From positions 1,177,360-1,241,359 of the forward strand of contig VTFK01000138.1 of the NCBI GenBank assembly GCA_009617715.1: 64,000 bases of DNA, written 5' to 3'. Each line of letters starts with the position of its first letter. Position 1 is the stretch's first letter. The position numbers and the translations under genes are program-made. The DNA is from Plectrocnemia conspersa (Eukaryota > Arthropoda > Insecta > Trichoptera > Polycentropodidae). The notes beneath the pieces were generated by a model. It worked only from the letters and a program-made list of their open reading frames with translations. It made no database searches and was not told the DNA's origin. Of this stretch, positions 43,271 to 56,725 are shown one piece after another.

Positions 43271-43839
43271 ATTTGACTGCGGTTTTCACTTAAAATTTTT
43301 AATACTATTAACTATTTTGTAAATATATTTTATTTTAAGACTAGTAATGTGTTTTTGTGTATAAAATAAGTCACTTACAAAATGAACTCGTTTAATTTAC
43401 AAGTAGAAACAAATTAAATACGAATGCTGAGCATGGAACTACTCCGGCGTGGAAACTATACATATTGCGTCTTTATTTACTATAGGTAACAAAGCGGTAT
43501 TCACATGGATGGAGATTATTATACATTGTTTAATATGTGTTGCTTAACATTTAATATATGTAAATAATATTAACAAAGTCATACGAGCTGAACCTATTGA
43601 ACCTCTTTTTTATGTATGTACATATATATTTTATTATAATTTTTTTTTCATACATCCACTTTAAATAAAAATAATAAATTGATAAAGTAAGTCTTAAGAT
43701 AAAAAATTTATAACATTTTTTGTCATTTATTTAAAATTACGCATATTTTGTGAAATGAACAATGTTGGATTTTATACATAAGCTCCATATTATAGTCGTA
43801 TTAAAAAATCAATAAAAGTTTTTCTTCCATACTGAGTTC

Positions 43840-43897
43840 CTTTCTTTGGTATATAAGGACTATATAAATAATACATTAACATATATATCAAAGAAAG
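43840..43897. repeat. 16-bp inverted repeat, 26-nt spacer
   Basis: Arms ctttctttggtatata (43840-43855) and tatatatcaaagaaag (43882-43897) with one G-T pair. Confidence 0.6.
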
Positions 43898-44169
43898 ATC
43901 TGAATTTTGAATGTACAAGAAAACTTGTCGACTTTATCTTGCATTGAATAGAATTAGCCGATCAAAATTACGACAATATATAATTATATATAATACTATT
44001 TTTAGAAAATATTTTAAAATAGGTTTTCGTTACAGGCATATTATTTCATATTAATAACCAAAATACCCAACACAATAATATTGTAATAAATTGATGGGCC
44101 TGTCAGAGTGAGCGATTGTTCGCTTCCGTTTTATTTGTTCCGACCGAACCTTACACTAGTGAAAGGATT

Positions 44170-44275
44170 ACGAGTCATAAAAACATTAATTACCGGTTAG
44201 CACCTGACGCTTCTCAAAGCGAACCGATAAGTAGCAGTAACCCGAGCTTTCCGGTTCAATTCCCGGTATAAATCC
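44170..44275 (+). other. tRNA-like B-box segment (possible SINE or tRNA relic)
   Basis: Contains tccggttcaattcccggta, which matches a Pol III B box (GGTTCAATTCC) within a T-arm-like CCGG...CCGG fold. Upstream, cgcttctcaaagcg can form a small stem-loop. No convincing A box or acceptor stem, so only a relic is proposed. Confidence 0.3.
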
Positions 44276-45479
44276 CCTTTCACACGACGAACTTCAGCGC
44301 CAGCTTCGAAAGCTATTTTGTATTTCTATACTAGAGACTAGGTTTTGTGTGTTGACACACCGAATACTAAATCAACTTTTGGCGGTAAAAGACAAAGATT
44401 GAGTTTACTGTTTTGATATAATTACACGAGTGAAACTCGATTATGAGTGAGTTAATTGGAATCGGTTGTAACGACAGCCGCATGTACCACGTATTTAAGG
44501 GATTGAGCAAAATATGCGGGTTCTAATTTAGTATGAGAATGAGGCATGTTATATAGATGAGAATAGAGAGATTTCATACTTTGCTAACTTTATTAGTTTT
44601 ATATAGATTGTTAGAAGTTTATAAATACATAATTTGTATTAAATTATAAATTTCTCAAATTCAAGATAAATGGAACTATTATTAACCGCTGTTACTTCTA
44701 AAGCTCTACATAAAGTTAGTCTTGAAAACAGGTAACTAATTTTAATATAGTCCTAAAAAAAAGGCAACTTAATGTTTTTTTTGAAAATTCTTTAAGAAAA
44801 AAATTACCTTTCCTAGAGTTTTCTATGACTTTGAAAACCATTCAAATACATTTTATAAGATTATTTTTCTATAAAACGTTTATTTTAATACGATCGATTA
44901 TTTGATAAAGAAACCATATTATACAATACATGTTACTGATATATAGGCATTTTCATGTTTTCGATTTTGTAATATAATAAATATTGTGAATATAAATTAA
45001 AACTTATTTATTATTATTTATTTTAACACCATTTTGTAGATATTTAAACAACTTTAAAATTTTGTAGATATTCAACATTAGTTATAGGCATTGCTTCAAA
45101 ATGTTTTCGACGCCTCCTTTTTTTGTAAAATAGGTATACAATTTAAACACCATTTTGATAATGATAGTTCTAAGTATTTTTGAATTAATTATAACTTTTA
45201 AATTACAATTTTGCTTTTAAATTTTAAGCCTATTAAATGCTGATAATAAATTGTCAATTTATCACAATAAAAAATGAGCACTACAATCAAGTCTTTTCTT
45301 ATTGTTTATATTCTTTTATTAGTTAGTCAGAATTTCATGTTACATAAGTATTACTTTTATCTCAAGTTTTTCATGTTTTATATATATTTTTATTTTTACA
45401 AAGCAAGAAAGCTACGACTGATACATAACAAAGAGAATTGTATATAATATAAATATATTATGTATGTATGTGAATTAGG

Positions 45480-45910
45480 GGTGTTCATGTATAAGCAATT
45501 ACACGAGGTGTTAGGGTTGCGCGTGCATTATACAAGCCTAGCGAATCACATTGGAACTTTGAAAATTGGGAAAGCCTCGGGGAGTACCCTTAGATCTCCG
45601 GAATTAAATTATATTCCTATCTTTAAATAGTCAACGGCCGCAGACCCGCTTCATCTCAAAATGGCAAAACCGGCACGCTGTGTATTCTTCCAATACAATT
45701 TCGCTCGAGGCTTCTAAGAGTAAAAGCATTTAGCACGTCGCTAACTTATCGCGTGTATGCTCCACCGGTTTGGGATTTGTGCAGGCGATTCATCCCCTGT
45801 ATGACCTTTGAACTCAGAGTTTAAATTTAGAAAAGTTTATGGATGATATCGCGTTTTGGCTTTGCGCACGGTTATATATTTGCGCTCGCGTGCTCAGTTT
45901 GCAGACGTTT
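45480..45910. promoter_or_regulatory. GC-richer island (candidate regulatory element)
   Basis: 430 bp with CpG (tcaacggccgcagacccgct; acgtcgctaacttatcgcgt). No coding frame or transposon motif recognised. Confidence 0.3.
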
Positions 45911-46509
45911 AATTAATTTTATCTCTAATTAACTGGTCAAAGGAATGATTTAAATTTACAATATCTAGAGAGTTCAAGTATTTCGTCATAAATATACATA
46001 TATATATTTAATATATACTAAAGCCCTGTGGTGTAAAAGACCCAATATAGACTGTATGTCTTTTTTTGACAGCAATCAAATATAAATATATACTTTTACA
46101 TTTAAATTTTTTTTACGTTGGTTATGCTTTTTGCTTTCTCAAATTATGTTTAGCGTTTTAGATTTAAATTAGGAGTGTTAGTGTGTAGTAAACAATAATT
46201 TACATTTGCTTTATCAAAAATAAATTTATACAAAAACACTGCAGGATATAAAATAATAAGCTTTATCTTAATATGAAAGGCAAAACATTGTATTTTGTAA
46301 TTGTAATCATAATGTGCCCAATTAGAGCTTAATGGGCGCATGTATTATAATAAGACAATGTATCTAAAGCAATGTTTTTTTACGTATATACATACATATG
46401 TCACAGTGAATGTGTATTACCAGTGAAGTTATATTTTACTGGTGTTTTAGTAGAATTATATCCTTATATATTTTCACTTAATATATATTTTTACTATTCA
46501 AATTTTTTG

Positions 46510-46960
46510 GTCCTCTGAACGGTCAAAACTCATTTGACAGTTGTGAAACGTCCATTTTCTGTTCAAACCAAAACCTAACCATATTTTTATTCACGTTAAC
46601 TTTAATTTATTTTTGTCCCTGAAGTGCTTTGAATATAATTTCGAGTGAATAAAGAAAAAAAATTCACTTTTCTGTGTCGGAGTATTTTCGGTTTAATCTC
46701 TCTCAATGCTTATTACTGATGAATGATTACAATTCAGATTCTTATGTCTTAAATCTCTGTCATCTATCCCGATAGAACTTAATCTTTATATAAGATGACC
46801 TTGTTTGACGTTATCGAATGTTTCTTTTTAAATTTATAAAGCAGTTGTAAACAGGTTTATGAAGAAGCGTCTGCTTTTAGATATGTTTCTCTTGTACTTG
46901 GAATTTTCCTGAACCCAAATTGTTCCCTTTTAATTCCTTTTTTGCAACGTGTGTACTTTC
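46510..46960 (-). mobile_element. Non-LTR retrotransposon RT fossil of a second type (EQFGFRKG group)
   Basis: Minus strand reads KREQFGFRKIPSTREAYLK, then TFDNVKQGHLI, SIGIDDRDLRHKNLN and later LYSLEIIFKALQG. These match the insect endonuclease-RT group with EEQFGFRKGKGTRDAI, KAFDNVKHxKL, GIDGRDLRxIxNLYW and LYSExIFxEAL. This differs from the Jockey-like fossils. Stops and frameshifts show it is dead. Confidence 0.8.
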
Positions 46961-47379
46961 TTGTATAATTTTTTTTACTCGTAGTAAGCTTGAAAATTAT
47001 TTAAAAAAAAATTATTTATCCTGATCTTTTAATTTGTAATAGCATATTAAACTATATTAAAACTCTGTCTTGTCAATCCTTGGACGCTTCATTGAATATT
47101 AGTTTTGTATACAAATAAAGAGTGTCAGCGCCAACTGATGCTGACGCTCATCAGTAGTTTTTAATATAGAAAATATATTGTTTTTAGGGCACGACCTTAT
47201 AATGGGTCTCATTAGCAAACCTTTTATTTAAATATCTTTTTAAAGGCACATAATAAAGATTATTAATTGCGCTGAGGTTAGAGTTAAGTTGCGATGTCCA
47301 TGCTATATTGAATAGATTCATGGATTATAATAATTATTATTCTTGCGTTTGAAAATTAATTCCAAACACAACACACCAA

Positions 47380-47830
47380 TTGAATAACGATCGTTAGGCT
47401 GCGTCTAACAAGCGCTAACGACCGTTAATGAACGTATTAACATTTTTTTTTCATCATTCGTTTTGAGCTAATTTTCACCCGCGCCTTTTATCTTTTCATT
47501 AGGCACGCGCGTGATCGCAATGAATAATAAATTCTGCCGGGCGAAATTATGAAATAATTTCGCGGGGGACGGCCAATAATCGTTCGAAATTGCTCAATTA
47601 AGTTTTGCCCGACGAGTTCGATATCGGCTGGCTCCCATTAGTCAGTCGTTTATTTCGTTCGGCAACAGTTCGAACAAATGAATAATAAAGGGTCTTGAGC
47701 TAACGAACCAGAACTTACGGGGAATACAGATGAGCGCCGCTGGACAGGGACACTGTTTTTTTTTGCTGCTCGTTTTCATTTCATTTTCAACGGTTCGCAT
47801 TCGAAATTGCGAAGGTAGATGGTAGGTTCT
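47380..47830. promoter_or_regulatory. GC-richer island (candidate regulatory element)
   Basis: 450 bp of CpG-containing DNA with a palindrome cgaaattatgaaataatttcg (one base over 20 if extended, centred near 47553) and the motif AATGAATAATAAA twice (about 47519 and 47677). Repeated AT-rich homeodomain-like motifs in a GC-richer context are typical of enhancers; this is inference. Confidence 0.3.
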
Positions 47831-48549
47831 GTCCGTGTGACGCGAAATTGTTAAATGATAATTTAAAAAATAATAAACGTGATCGCAATGCGAAATTGGA
47901 ATTTGCGTAACGACGGATGGAAAATGAGATAAAAAGTGTAAGGAAACTCTCAGATTTTTAATTTAATTACAGTTTAGATATAGTGAAGTATTCGTTTTGT
48001 TACCAGTCGCTTTCAAAAAAGTATGAGCTTTGAGAAGTAAATAAATACTCAAAATTTAAAATAAATTGCGAATTTTATTCTCGAAGAAACACACTAAAAT
48101 GAAATATCAGGGAAAAGTGAGAAGTTCCACAAAATATTTATCAAGATAAGTCTATCAACGGTTATTTAATGTATTTAATATTCGCTACATTATAAATGTA
48201 AAGTTTATACATTTTTAATTTTTGTCTCAAAATTATAATATTTATTAAAATTTTTCACCAAAATATCTAAAAAAAAATTTTCGATACGTATGACTTTTTC
48301 CTTATATTTGCACAAAACATATATTGGTCTAAACTCTACGCATTTAGTTAGCTGAATAGTTTTTTGTAAGACATATTGTTGAGCGCATTAAAAAATCACC
48401 AAAACAACAGATTTCCTTGTGCTTAAAATCTCCATGCGGAGCTGTAAGAGGTAAGATATTATTCTGCAACAGATTCACAACATTAAAAAAATATTTAGGA
48501 AAATAAAAACATCATCAAAGTGAAATTTAGGTTTTAAGATAGTTATTAA

Positions 48550-48595
48550 GGTTGGACCCTTGAGGAGCCCTCGGGGGCTCCTCAAGGGTCCAACC
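48550..48595. repeat. Perfect 21-bp GC-rich hairpin with TCGG tetraloop
   Basis: Arms 48550-48570 (GGTTGGACCCTTGAGGAGCC and one more C) and 48575-48595 are exact reverse complements around TCGG. The GC content of the stem is about 62% in a region of about 25-30%. No obvious target duplication. Either a recent palindromic insertion or a functional structured RNA. Confidence 0.95.
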
Positions 48596-49129
48596 TGGGC
48601 CCTCTGCTTAAGAAAAAATAAATACAGTTGCTTTTTCTCAGAAAAGTCCAACGGTACTTAGCAGTTCTCAGAAATTACGTTATGTAGCAAAGAAATGACC
48701 GCGCTGCAGTAGTGGCTTGTTGGCCCTTTTTATGATAGGGATGGCTGGCGAAGTAAAACAATAATTAATTTTGCATACTCGAAATCTTAATTTTTATTAA
48801 GACATAACTTTACCCAAATAGTCTACGGAATATACTTCACTAAACAGAGCGGTTAAAATTCTTGAAATCTCAATAATTTTTTGTAAATAAAAAACGTATT
48901 TGAAAAATTTGCGTAAAATATGTTTTATAAAAAACTATTTTATTAGAGAATAATACAATGTTATTTTTTTTTATAAATTATAGATAGGTTATAGTAGACG
49001 ATACTATTAAAATACGTGTTAATTTAAAGTGTTTTTATATATAAAACTTGATTTATCTTTTAATTTTTTAAGTAAATAAATATGAACTTTTTTATTGTAT
49101 AAAACCCTAAGCTATGGTTTAATCACTAA

Positions 49130-49260
49130 ACAAGTCTTAAAGAAGCTGTCAAGAAAAGGTGTAGCTCAGGTCACTAAAATCCTTAACGCAGTATTTCGAC
49201 TCAAATATCTTCCACAACTGTGAAAAATAGGTCCCTAAGCCTAGTTCAAAATATCAGTTG
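49130..49260 (+). mobile_element. Non-LTR retrotransposon RT fragment
   Basis: Plus strand reads KLSRKGVAQVTKILNAVFRL then KYLPQLWK. This matches the Jockey-type RT segment LPxKxLxxLTxIFNAxLRLxYFPxxWK that precedes the first catalytic motif. Nothing recognisable follows. Confidence 0.6.
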
Positions 49261-50924
49261 CAATAGACCATGCACTATATAAACACACAAACAGAGATAA
49301 TGTAAAAATGGTAATTCTTACTTTTTTCGTTAAAAAAATTACAAAATCATTTTTTTTTTTTGAGCGTAAAAAAATATTTTCACTTGACCCTACCCTCCTT
49401 TTAAGCCATAAAATATAATATAATCAAGTTGCAAACATGCCGATCGAGCTATTAGGCATTAGAAAAATTAGTCCTGTTCGTTGTATGCAAATTTTCTAAT
49501 TACTAAAAGTCCCATGGTACCGGTTTGAAAGTAATTTTAAATTATCCAGTACGCCCTTTTAATCCCCCTACGACTACTTCTTTTAGCGAGCTCGCTAAAT
49601 TAATCGCAAGTTTCACTCGTTAAAACAAACACGTTCCACTAGCAAAATTCTAAACTGATATTTTTATTTACAAACTAATTATATGCTATAGTATATAATA
49701 TATATATTTATATATATGTGTGTGTGTTTGTATATACATCCAAATAAATGTGTAGCATATTATACATAGTGAACGAGCGCTTTAATTAATAATATACGGG
49801 TATAAAGTTTCCTCTGAAACATTTTTATTTTACGCTGTAAAATCTCGAATGAACCTGGCACACGACCTTTACATCAAACACGTCACAAAACTTTATACGT
49901 TAGTATGATTTATATGGGTGAAGCAGTTTTTTGGTGAAACTAAAACTAAATTATACTCATGGATAATTTATTTCAAATGAAATTATATACTTTTAACTGG
50001 TACCTTTATTAATGTCACTTGGTTAATTTAAAATTTATATAATGCTAATTAAAATTTTTAAACATATAGAAAAGTTTTTATTTTAGGCATTTAAGTTATC
50101 CTGGTATTAAAGTAAAATTCTATTTGATAAGTAAAATTCTAAATACAATACAAATTTTTTTTTTTTAATTGCATTGTACTATCTAATTCACAATATAAAT
50201 ATCGCTTAATATTAGATATATTTTTTTCCAAATTTGCTATCACAAATTAAAAAAATAAATATATTATTTTTTAGGTATATTTTACGAATATATGAATGCG
50301 CGTTTGTCCTAGCCATAATCACTCAAACAAGGTTCCACTATCATTTCCCAATATCAGTTTGCGATTGTGTAATTGCTGTCTTTTGAATGATCTACTTTGT
50401 GTTTCTTTTTATAAAACTAAGCATTTTTTCTATTCTACAATTTTTTTTACTTGAAATAAATTCTGACAAATAGTAATAAACATATTTATTTTATATAAAT
50501 ATATAGCCCCTACCTCGAACGGTCGTTAGACCGTGTCTTATTCTTGATAGAAGAAGTTGGTTTATAGGCTGTACTATAGTCGTGAAATTCGCAGAGGGTA
50601 TACGTTATATCATCGTATACCCTATATATTTTTATTATTAAATAAAAAAAAAATTAAATTTAAAATTCTTAAAAATTTTAGCCTTTCTGACAAATGGCCT
50701 GACTGAACATAATGATACATTTAACCATAAAAATACCTAATAAATAAGTTAGGTCTTATAAACATATATATCATATATTACTAACAGTAAAGATACACAG
50801 TTGGATAACGTAGAGGTAAAGTGTATTGTTAAATAAATATTTTTATCCAAAATTATTATTTTTTAATTTACATATATGTAAATATAAATATATATTCAAA
50901 CAATTAAGCTTTTGAAATCAAAGT

Positions 50925-51430
50925 TCATTCGCACGTATCGACGATTGTTTGATTAGAGGAACTGTTTTGCACGCAAAGGGATTACCGCAGTATTTACGCA
51001 AGTTGCGGTTAAATTATCCTTCATACTATATGAACCAGATTGTCCATTTAAGTGTAAAATTATATAGACGGATTTGTCTAATTCGTGTGCAATTATCAGA
51101 ATACACTAAACGGTATTGGTAATAAGTAGACATTAACATACTGCTACACGAGAATCATTATATTTTATTACATATTTTTTGCGAATGCTTATAATCGAAT
51201 CATACACTTTTCATAGTGTCATTTATCAATTTGCGCAATAAATCACACTAATATCATTATCTAAAAGATGCATTATTCTATATTTTTCACAGTCGCACGT
51301 TCTCAAATAAACAAAACGTTCATTATGTACGGTTCAATGGTCTGCATTAATTTTTGACGCGACAGTCGAAAAATGGACGAACGAAAGCTAAATTGCACGA
51401 AACCGTCGATCAATACTTTTGCACAGACTG
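50925..51430. promoter_or_regulatory. Mixed-composition island (candidate regulatory element)
   Basis: Less AT-rich than its flanks, with CpG motifs (cgcacgtatcgacgattgtt; gcacgaaaccgtcgatcaat). No coding or transposon match. Confidence 0.2.
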
Positions 51431-51684
51431 ATTTAAAATATTAATGAAATTATTATTGTTGGTGATATTAAATATACTGTATAAAGATAAAAAGTCCATT
51501 AAGAAAATTTGGTGAACATGATGAAATTTTTAAAACACCCCATGTTATTTTAAATAAATATACAGTAAAAAATATCTGTAAATTAAAATACAGCAAACAG
51601 CCATTATTTCTATAACCAATATGGCTATTTTAATAAGCCTTTCAGTGTAAATAAATATTACACAATTTTATTTTCAGTCATTGA

Positions 51685-52020
51685 TGCCCGTGGAATTTTC
51701 CTATCATCTCGGCGGATATATTATAGACAGGGCTTTCTTTACTAAGGATCTAGGCGTGACTTAAAAAAAACACTAAAAATTCACCCTGTATGTTGTAAAG
51801 TCTCACAGCAGATCGATAAAGATGTTCGATTTTATCATAAGAAATGTCGGCTACTTCAGGAAAACTTAAGTATCGCGTACTCTTTATGATGCTCCAGTCC
51901 GCAGCATACTAGAGGCTGGCTCTATTATATGGATTTCAGTCGTAATGAGTCAATGAAATGAATTGCGGCTAACAAATGTATAGCGTATTTTTATTATATA
52001 TTTGTATTTTAAGGAATACT
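51685..52020 (+). mobile_element. Non-LTR retrotransposon RT fossil (C-terminal region)
   Basis: Plus strand, nearly one frame with four stops: RAFFTKDLGVT, then SRSIKMFDFIIRNVGYFRKT and SRTLYDAPVRSILEAGSIIW. These match the RT thumb region with KDLGVxLDxxLTF, LGFIxRNxxxF and LYxSLVRSxLEYxSxVW. The catalytic half is missing. Confidence 0.8.
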
Positions 52021-52379
52021 GGTACTGATTTTATTTTGAGAGCGCTGGGATTAGTTTATTAAAAACTATAAAAAATTGTAGAGGAGTAAGAGTTTAAAAT
52101 GCAAATAAATTATATCTTCGCCTCAAAAATAGTTGTAAAAAAATTAAAAAAACTATTTACAAATATTCACCAAAAAACATATTAAATTAACATAAAACCT
52201 GAGACTTTTTAAAATTAAAAAAAAAAAACTAAATCTCTATTAGTTCAGATTTGATTTAAATCAAATGAAAAATGCATAGTCTACGGAGTTGATACCTTAT
52301 AGCTCATAGCAGCCAAGATAAATTTAAACAAATGAAAGTCATTCATAAAATGAATTCAATATTCATTTTATTAAGTCGT

Positions 52380-52760
52380 GGGTGAAAATATGAAATAAAA
52401 CGTGATTAAGTGAGGTACAGGGACGTGCCCGATGAAAGTGTGCAGATATGCGTAAAAGGTTAAAACCTCGTGTGGGGCGAGACATTCTTCGGATTCGCAA
52501 TTAATATACCTCCCAAAATAGTGCGAATATTCAGAATCGCTGCTCGTATACGCGTGTAAAATATTGCCGAATTGAAAGCGGTTACGTATTCGCGAAATAT
52601 CTCAGGGGCTCAACGCCTAATAGCGATTTATTAGTGTAAAAATGTTTAATATTCATCTGGAGGAGGCTGCTCCGCAAATAATTTGGCATTAACATGCCGA
52701 TATCGTTTATGTATTATATTATATAGCGCGAGACGTGATGAAATTAAAATTATATTATTT
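52380..52760. promoter_or_regulatory. GC-richer island (candidate regulatory element)
   Basis: 380 bp with CpG (acagggacgtgcccgatgaa; attgaaagcggttacgtatt) and no coding frame. Candidate conserved non-coding element. Confidence 0.3.
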
Positions 52761-53274
52761 ATGAGATGTCGCGGCCTTACATTATGAATCGAATAAAATT
52801 TTGATTATTTCATATCTTGAATCGGAATTGATATTCACTAACATTTTTTGTTGAAATGATTTGCTAGATATTATATAATAATAACATAATATTAAAAGTC
52901 TAAAAATCAGTAACGTTTTTTATTTTTGTTATAATTTAAATGGCCTATTTGCGGTACTGTAAACTGTAAAAACTGTTCTGTAAAAAAAAACACTAATGCT
53001 TTGTTTTAAATCGGTTCCTAATTAACCAAATAATAAAACCGCGTGAAGCAATTACTATGGGAAACAAGGGTTTGTACATCTGCATTTATATCAGGCGGGC
53101 TATTTCGTCTTTAAGGATACTGATAAAAAAAAAAAAATAACAATAGGGAGAATCTGATGCACACATATGTTGCATTCTAAAACGTCATTTAATTAAAGCA
53201 TAATGCTATATCAAGGTTTGAGAAATATAAGGGGTATGAATATAGCTTGAATTTTATTAGATTATATTACAGTT

Positions 53275-53825
53275 GAGACAGACGAAAAATGACGAGATTT
53301 TTTTCCGAGTGGTGGTGGAAAAGCTGGCGCTAGGGATGATGTCCATGGGTGGTCTTCAAAGGTCTTGTAGGTGGCGTGGCAGCGACAGTATAGTGGAGAA
53401 TGATCCCTCCCTGCTACGGTAGTGCTTATATGGAGGAGTCACTCTGGGGTAGTGAGCGCCCATGTTATTCGCGGGCGGCGGTCGTCTGCTGGTCTCTTCG
53501 AGTGACCGCTTGTGACTGCCCTTTTCTTATCGGTATCCAGAGCTGCTGAATAATAACAATCATGCAGCAATCATCCAGTCAATAGATGTACTCATTTCTT
53601 TGAAAACCGAAATATGTATACGCCTTTAGTAAGCGACATTTGCTTGATGGGCATTGTCCAAGATCGTATACTGCAACGAAAATTTTGTGGATCTGGTGAT
53701 TTATTATATCCGTGACCGTTTCGCAACAAAAAAAATATTCTTTTAATGCATCGGAGAATCCTTGCGCGTTACTTATGATTTTTTTCTGGTCGGAACGAGG
53801 GCTTATGTGTGGTCGCACACCATTA
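53275..53825 (-). repeat. Dispersed repeat family DR1, best-preserved open frame
   Basis: On the minus strand an open frame of 79 codons (53579-53818) starts MRPHISPRSDQKKIISNAQG and includes FFCCETVTDIINH and IFVAVYDLGQCPSSKCRLLK. The 300 bp after it (53280-53578) is the GC-rich non-coding tail also found at 17640-17880. No stop within this frame, unlike the 17-kb copy. I do not recognise the protein; the C-x-C-C spacing might bind metal, which is a guess. Confidence 0.7.
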
Positions 53826-54779
53826 TCTTTTATAATTTAATAATGAATCAAGTATTATTTTTAATTTACTTCTATATATTTTATTTTAACTTTTAGTTTA
53901 TATACCTAAATAAATAATATTCTAACATTTTCGTAATATATTTATTTTTATGGTATAATGGTATTGAAAAATAATTTTCTGTGTGTCATTGAGAATTTTC
54001 TAATTTGAAATGAGAAGTCTTACTGCAAAGTAAGACTATTGCGTTTTTTAAGATGTATTACATTTAAAAAAATGTAGTTTTTAGAGTAAGAATATTACAC
54101 ATGTGAAAATATTTTTATTTATTAATGAATATTTAATTATCATAAAAGCACTTTTTCTGCTAAATTAAAACTAAGAGAAAAAAAAACAAATCATTATTAC
54201 TAATATAGATATTAAATTTAACGTTAAAGGTGCGCAGATTCTAAGGTTTTATGGACAAATTCTATTTTATTCAATGTCTTTACTTTTAAAGTGTAAAGAC
54301 AAAAGTTGCCTTACTTTTATTTGAGTAATATAATTGCTTAAAAAGTTTTAATTATATTCATGATATTTAGGATATATAATAGTATATTTCTCATTAAAAT
54401 CACTAATATATAAAATATTTAAAAAAATAGTTTTAAAATAGTTTAAAAAAAAGTTTTAGTAAAAGTTTTAAACATCGTTTTTAAAATTTCTTAATATATC
54501 TGATCTCTCAGATGTGTACTTTTTATATTGAAAAGATAATTTAATATTTGTTATATTAGTTTAGATATTTATTCGTCGATTTACGTTATACTTAAGGCAC
54601 TTATTTTAATATTAAATGAAATATGCCAAATGAAAATGTCACCGTGGGCAGAATTTGTACCAGTTACCGCAATTTCTCAGCAGGTCTAAATATAATCATG
54701 TAGCCTTAGTTAAGTTTCATTTTATACCTTCAACGTTGCAAGGTATGTCAAGATGATTTTCATTTTGAAACTAATAAAT

Positions 54780-55130
54780 TTCAACACGGTTTAATTTGCT
54801 TTTCTCGCCGGGATATCTCGCTTCCGTATCGCGATCAGTACGTCCGACATGTCTATCCTGAATCGTGCGCTATTGCTGCAACACAGAGGACGTGCTACCG
54901 CACTTGGTCATGGTGACCATGTAAATCTTGATAAAACCTGGCCGGATCTTGATAAGAGCTATGGTGCAGCGCCAGGATACTACACACTATCACGTTTCGC
55001 CAACATAAAGGAACCCGCTGCTTATGCAGGTCCCGCGAGAATGCGGCACTGGCGAAAAATTCATGCGGGCTAAAAATTCGCCCACTTTTCTGAAAATATA
55101 CTACATGATGCACTGGCTGTACGCTTCTTG
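54780..55130. promoter_or_regulatory. GC-richer island (candidate regulatory element)
   Basis: 350 bp of balanced composition. Open frames occur on both strands (74 codons plus, 72 codons minus) with no domain features and no splice context, so they are taken as incidental. A coding exon is not excluded. Confidence 0.3.
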
Positions 55131-55569
55131 ATTATTTTATGTGATACTACTTTTTTGGGGTGAAATGTGGGCGACGCGTTTAAAAGTAATCCTTTAATCT
55201 AAAATAATAAATTTCTTTGCTGAATAATGTAAATAATATTTATAACTTTAAATGTGAAAATTTAAAAAAAAATTATGCATATTTATTTTCATTTTAACTC
55301 TTTATTATATATATTTTTAATAGGTTAAGATGTATCTGAATTATAATTAAAATAGGGATGCATTTCAAAGTCACAGAAACGAAGGAAATTTATTTGAACT
55401 GCATCAGTCAACTTATTGTTTATGTTTAGTGTTTATATTATTGAGATTTTCTGAATAAAAATATAGATTTTATTATGGTTGACAATTGCTGCTTAGTGCT
55501 TTCTCTTAGCTTTTGCATGGGTGGTGGTCACGCGATTGGCTTTCTATATATTATTTACGGCCAGTAATT

Positions 55570-55890
55570 CTTTGGTCTAGAAGTTGCTGCCTTTATAGCT
55601 AAGCCGTATCTTCGAACTGATCTTACTTTGCGGTAAAGATTCGCTCGGCGCGACGCTAGGGAAGTGGTTGTAAAAATTGGTCGCTAATTCGAATCTGGCA
55701 AAAGGCAGAATGAAAATACGACGGAAAATGGAGATAGCGTGTGCTAGTGCGACCAAAGGCGTGTTTATGATGGGGATTTGCATAAAGCGTGTCCAGTGCG
55801 GCATTAGCCTAATTGCGCTAACGTATAATACGTTAAAATCACATCACATGTGCATAACCGCTGTTGTTTGGTCGGCTAATATTTAAACTG
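55570..55890. promoter_or_regulatory. GC-richer island (candidate regulatory element)
   Basis: 320 bp of CpG-containing sequence (gattcgctcggcgcgacgct) with antiparallel open frames lacking family features. Confidence 0.3.
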
Positions 55891-56264
55891 CGATATTTAA
55901 TGCGAAAAGGCAAACTAGGATTACTAATATTATTTATTGAAATCCAGTTGCTTCATATTTTCTTTTTGCATGGGAAGTATTAGATATTGAATTGAAAAAA
56001 TTAGGTATAATTTGATCATTGGATAGCAGTCTTGTACGTATGATTATGCATTGAATTTTTAAAGTTGATTGCCGAATTATGTATATGTTATGATAGGCTC
56101 AGTAATATTTTCGGATGGGATGTTTCCGGATACAGAATTTTGCAGACACGTTCTTTCCAGGCAGTAATTTTTTGTGCTTGATTTTTTCAGACACTAATTA
56201 TTTTTTTGGAAAATTTAGTTTTATTGGAAAGATACTTTTATGCCATTAGTGTTTAAATAAGGGT

Positions 56265-56725
56265 CCAATTTTCGACCACATTTTCGAGCAGCTGGGGCCG
56301 TATATCGGCAATAACGCGGCGAATGTTGGCTTTCAAATTGTCCATCGTCTCTGGTTTATTGGCGTAGACTAGCGACTTTACATATTCTTGTAGGGCAGTT
56401 TACATCCATTGCACAAAATTATGTGCTCATCGAATATTTTCTTCAATAAATTGATTGTGGCTCGCGCTGTATGACATGTTTCGCCGTCTTGTTGAAACCA
56501 AAGCTTTTCCACATCAATGCAATTTAATTGGGAAACAAAAAAAACAGTAATCATAGATGTATGCCGCTCTCCATTGACTGTAACATTCTGGTCGACATCA
56601 TTTTTGAAGAAATATGGATCAATGATTTCACCAGCCCATAAATCACACCAAACAGTGACTTTTTCTGAATGTAATAGCGTCTCAATAATGGCTTGTGGAT
56701 TTTCTTTGTTTGTTGCTATTTTAAA
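56265..56725 (-). mobile_element. mariner-like transposase fossil, internally deleted
   Basis: Minus strand reads NPQAIIETLLHSEKVTVWCD, then DPYFFKND, VTVNGERHTSMI, LWFQQDGETCHTARATINLL, and then, after a deletion, EYVKSLVYANKPETMDNLK followed by IRRVIADIRPQLLENVVENW. These are the ordered blocks of an insect mariner-type transposase: V-x-VWCA, the catalytic QQDGATxHTA and the C-terminal KSLVYADKPxT. The block normally carrying the third catalytic acid (SCDLTPLDYFLWG) is missing. The N-terminal DNA-binding part is absent. Confidence 0.85.

Noticed and set aside
54849..55113. Opposed open frames of 72-74 codons
   Set aside because: No family features and no splice signals in register; treated as part of a GC-richer island.
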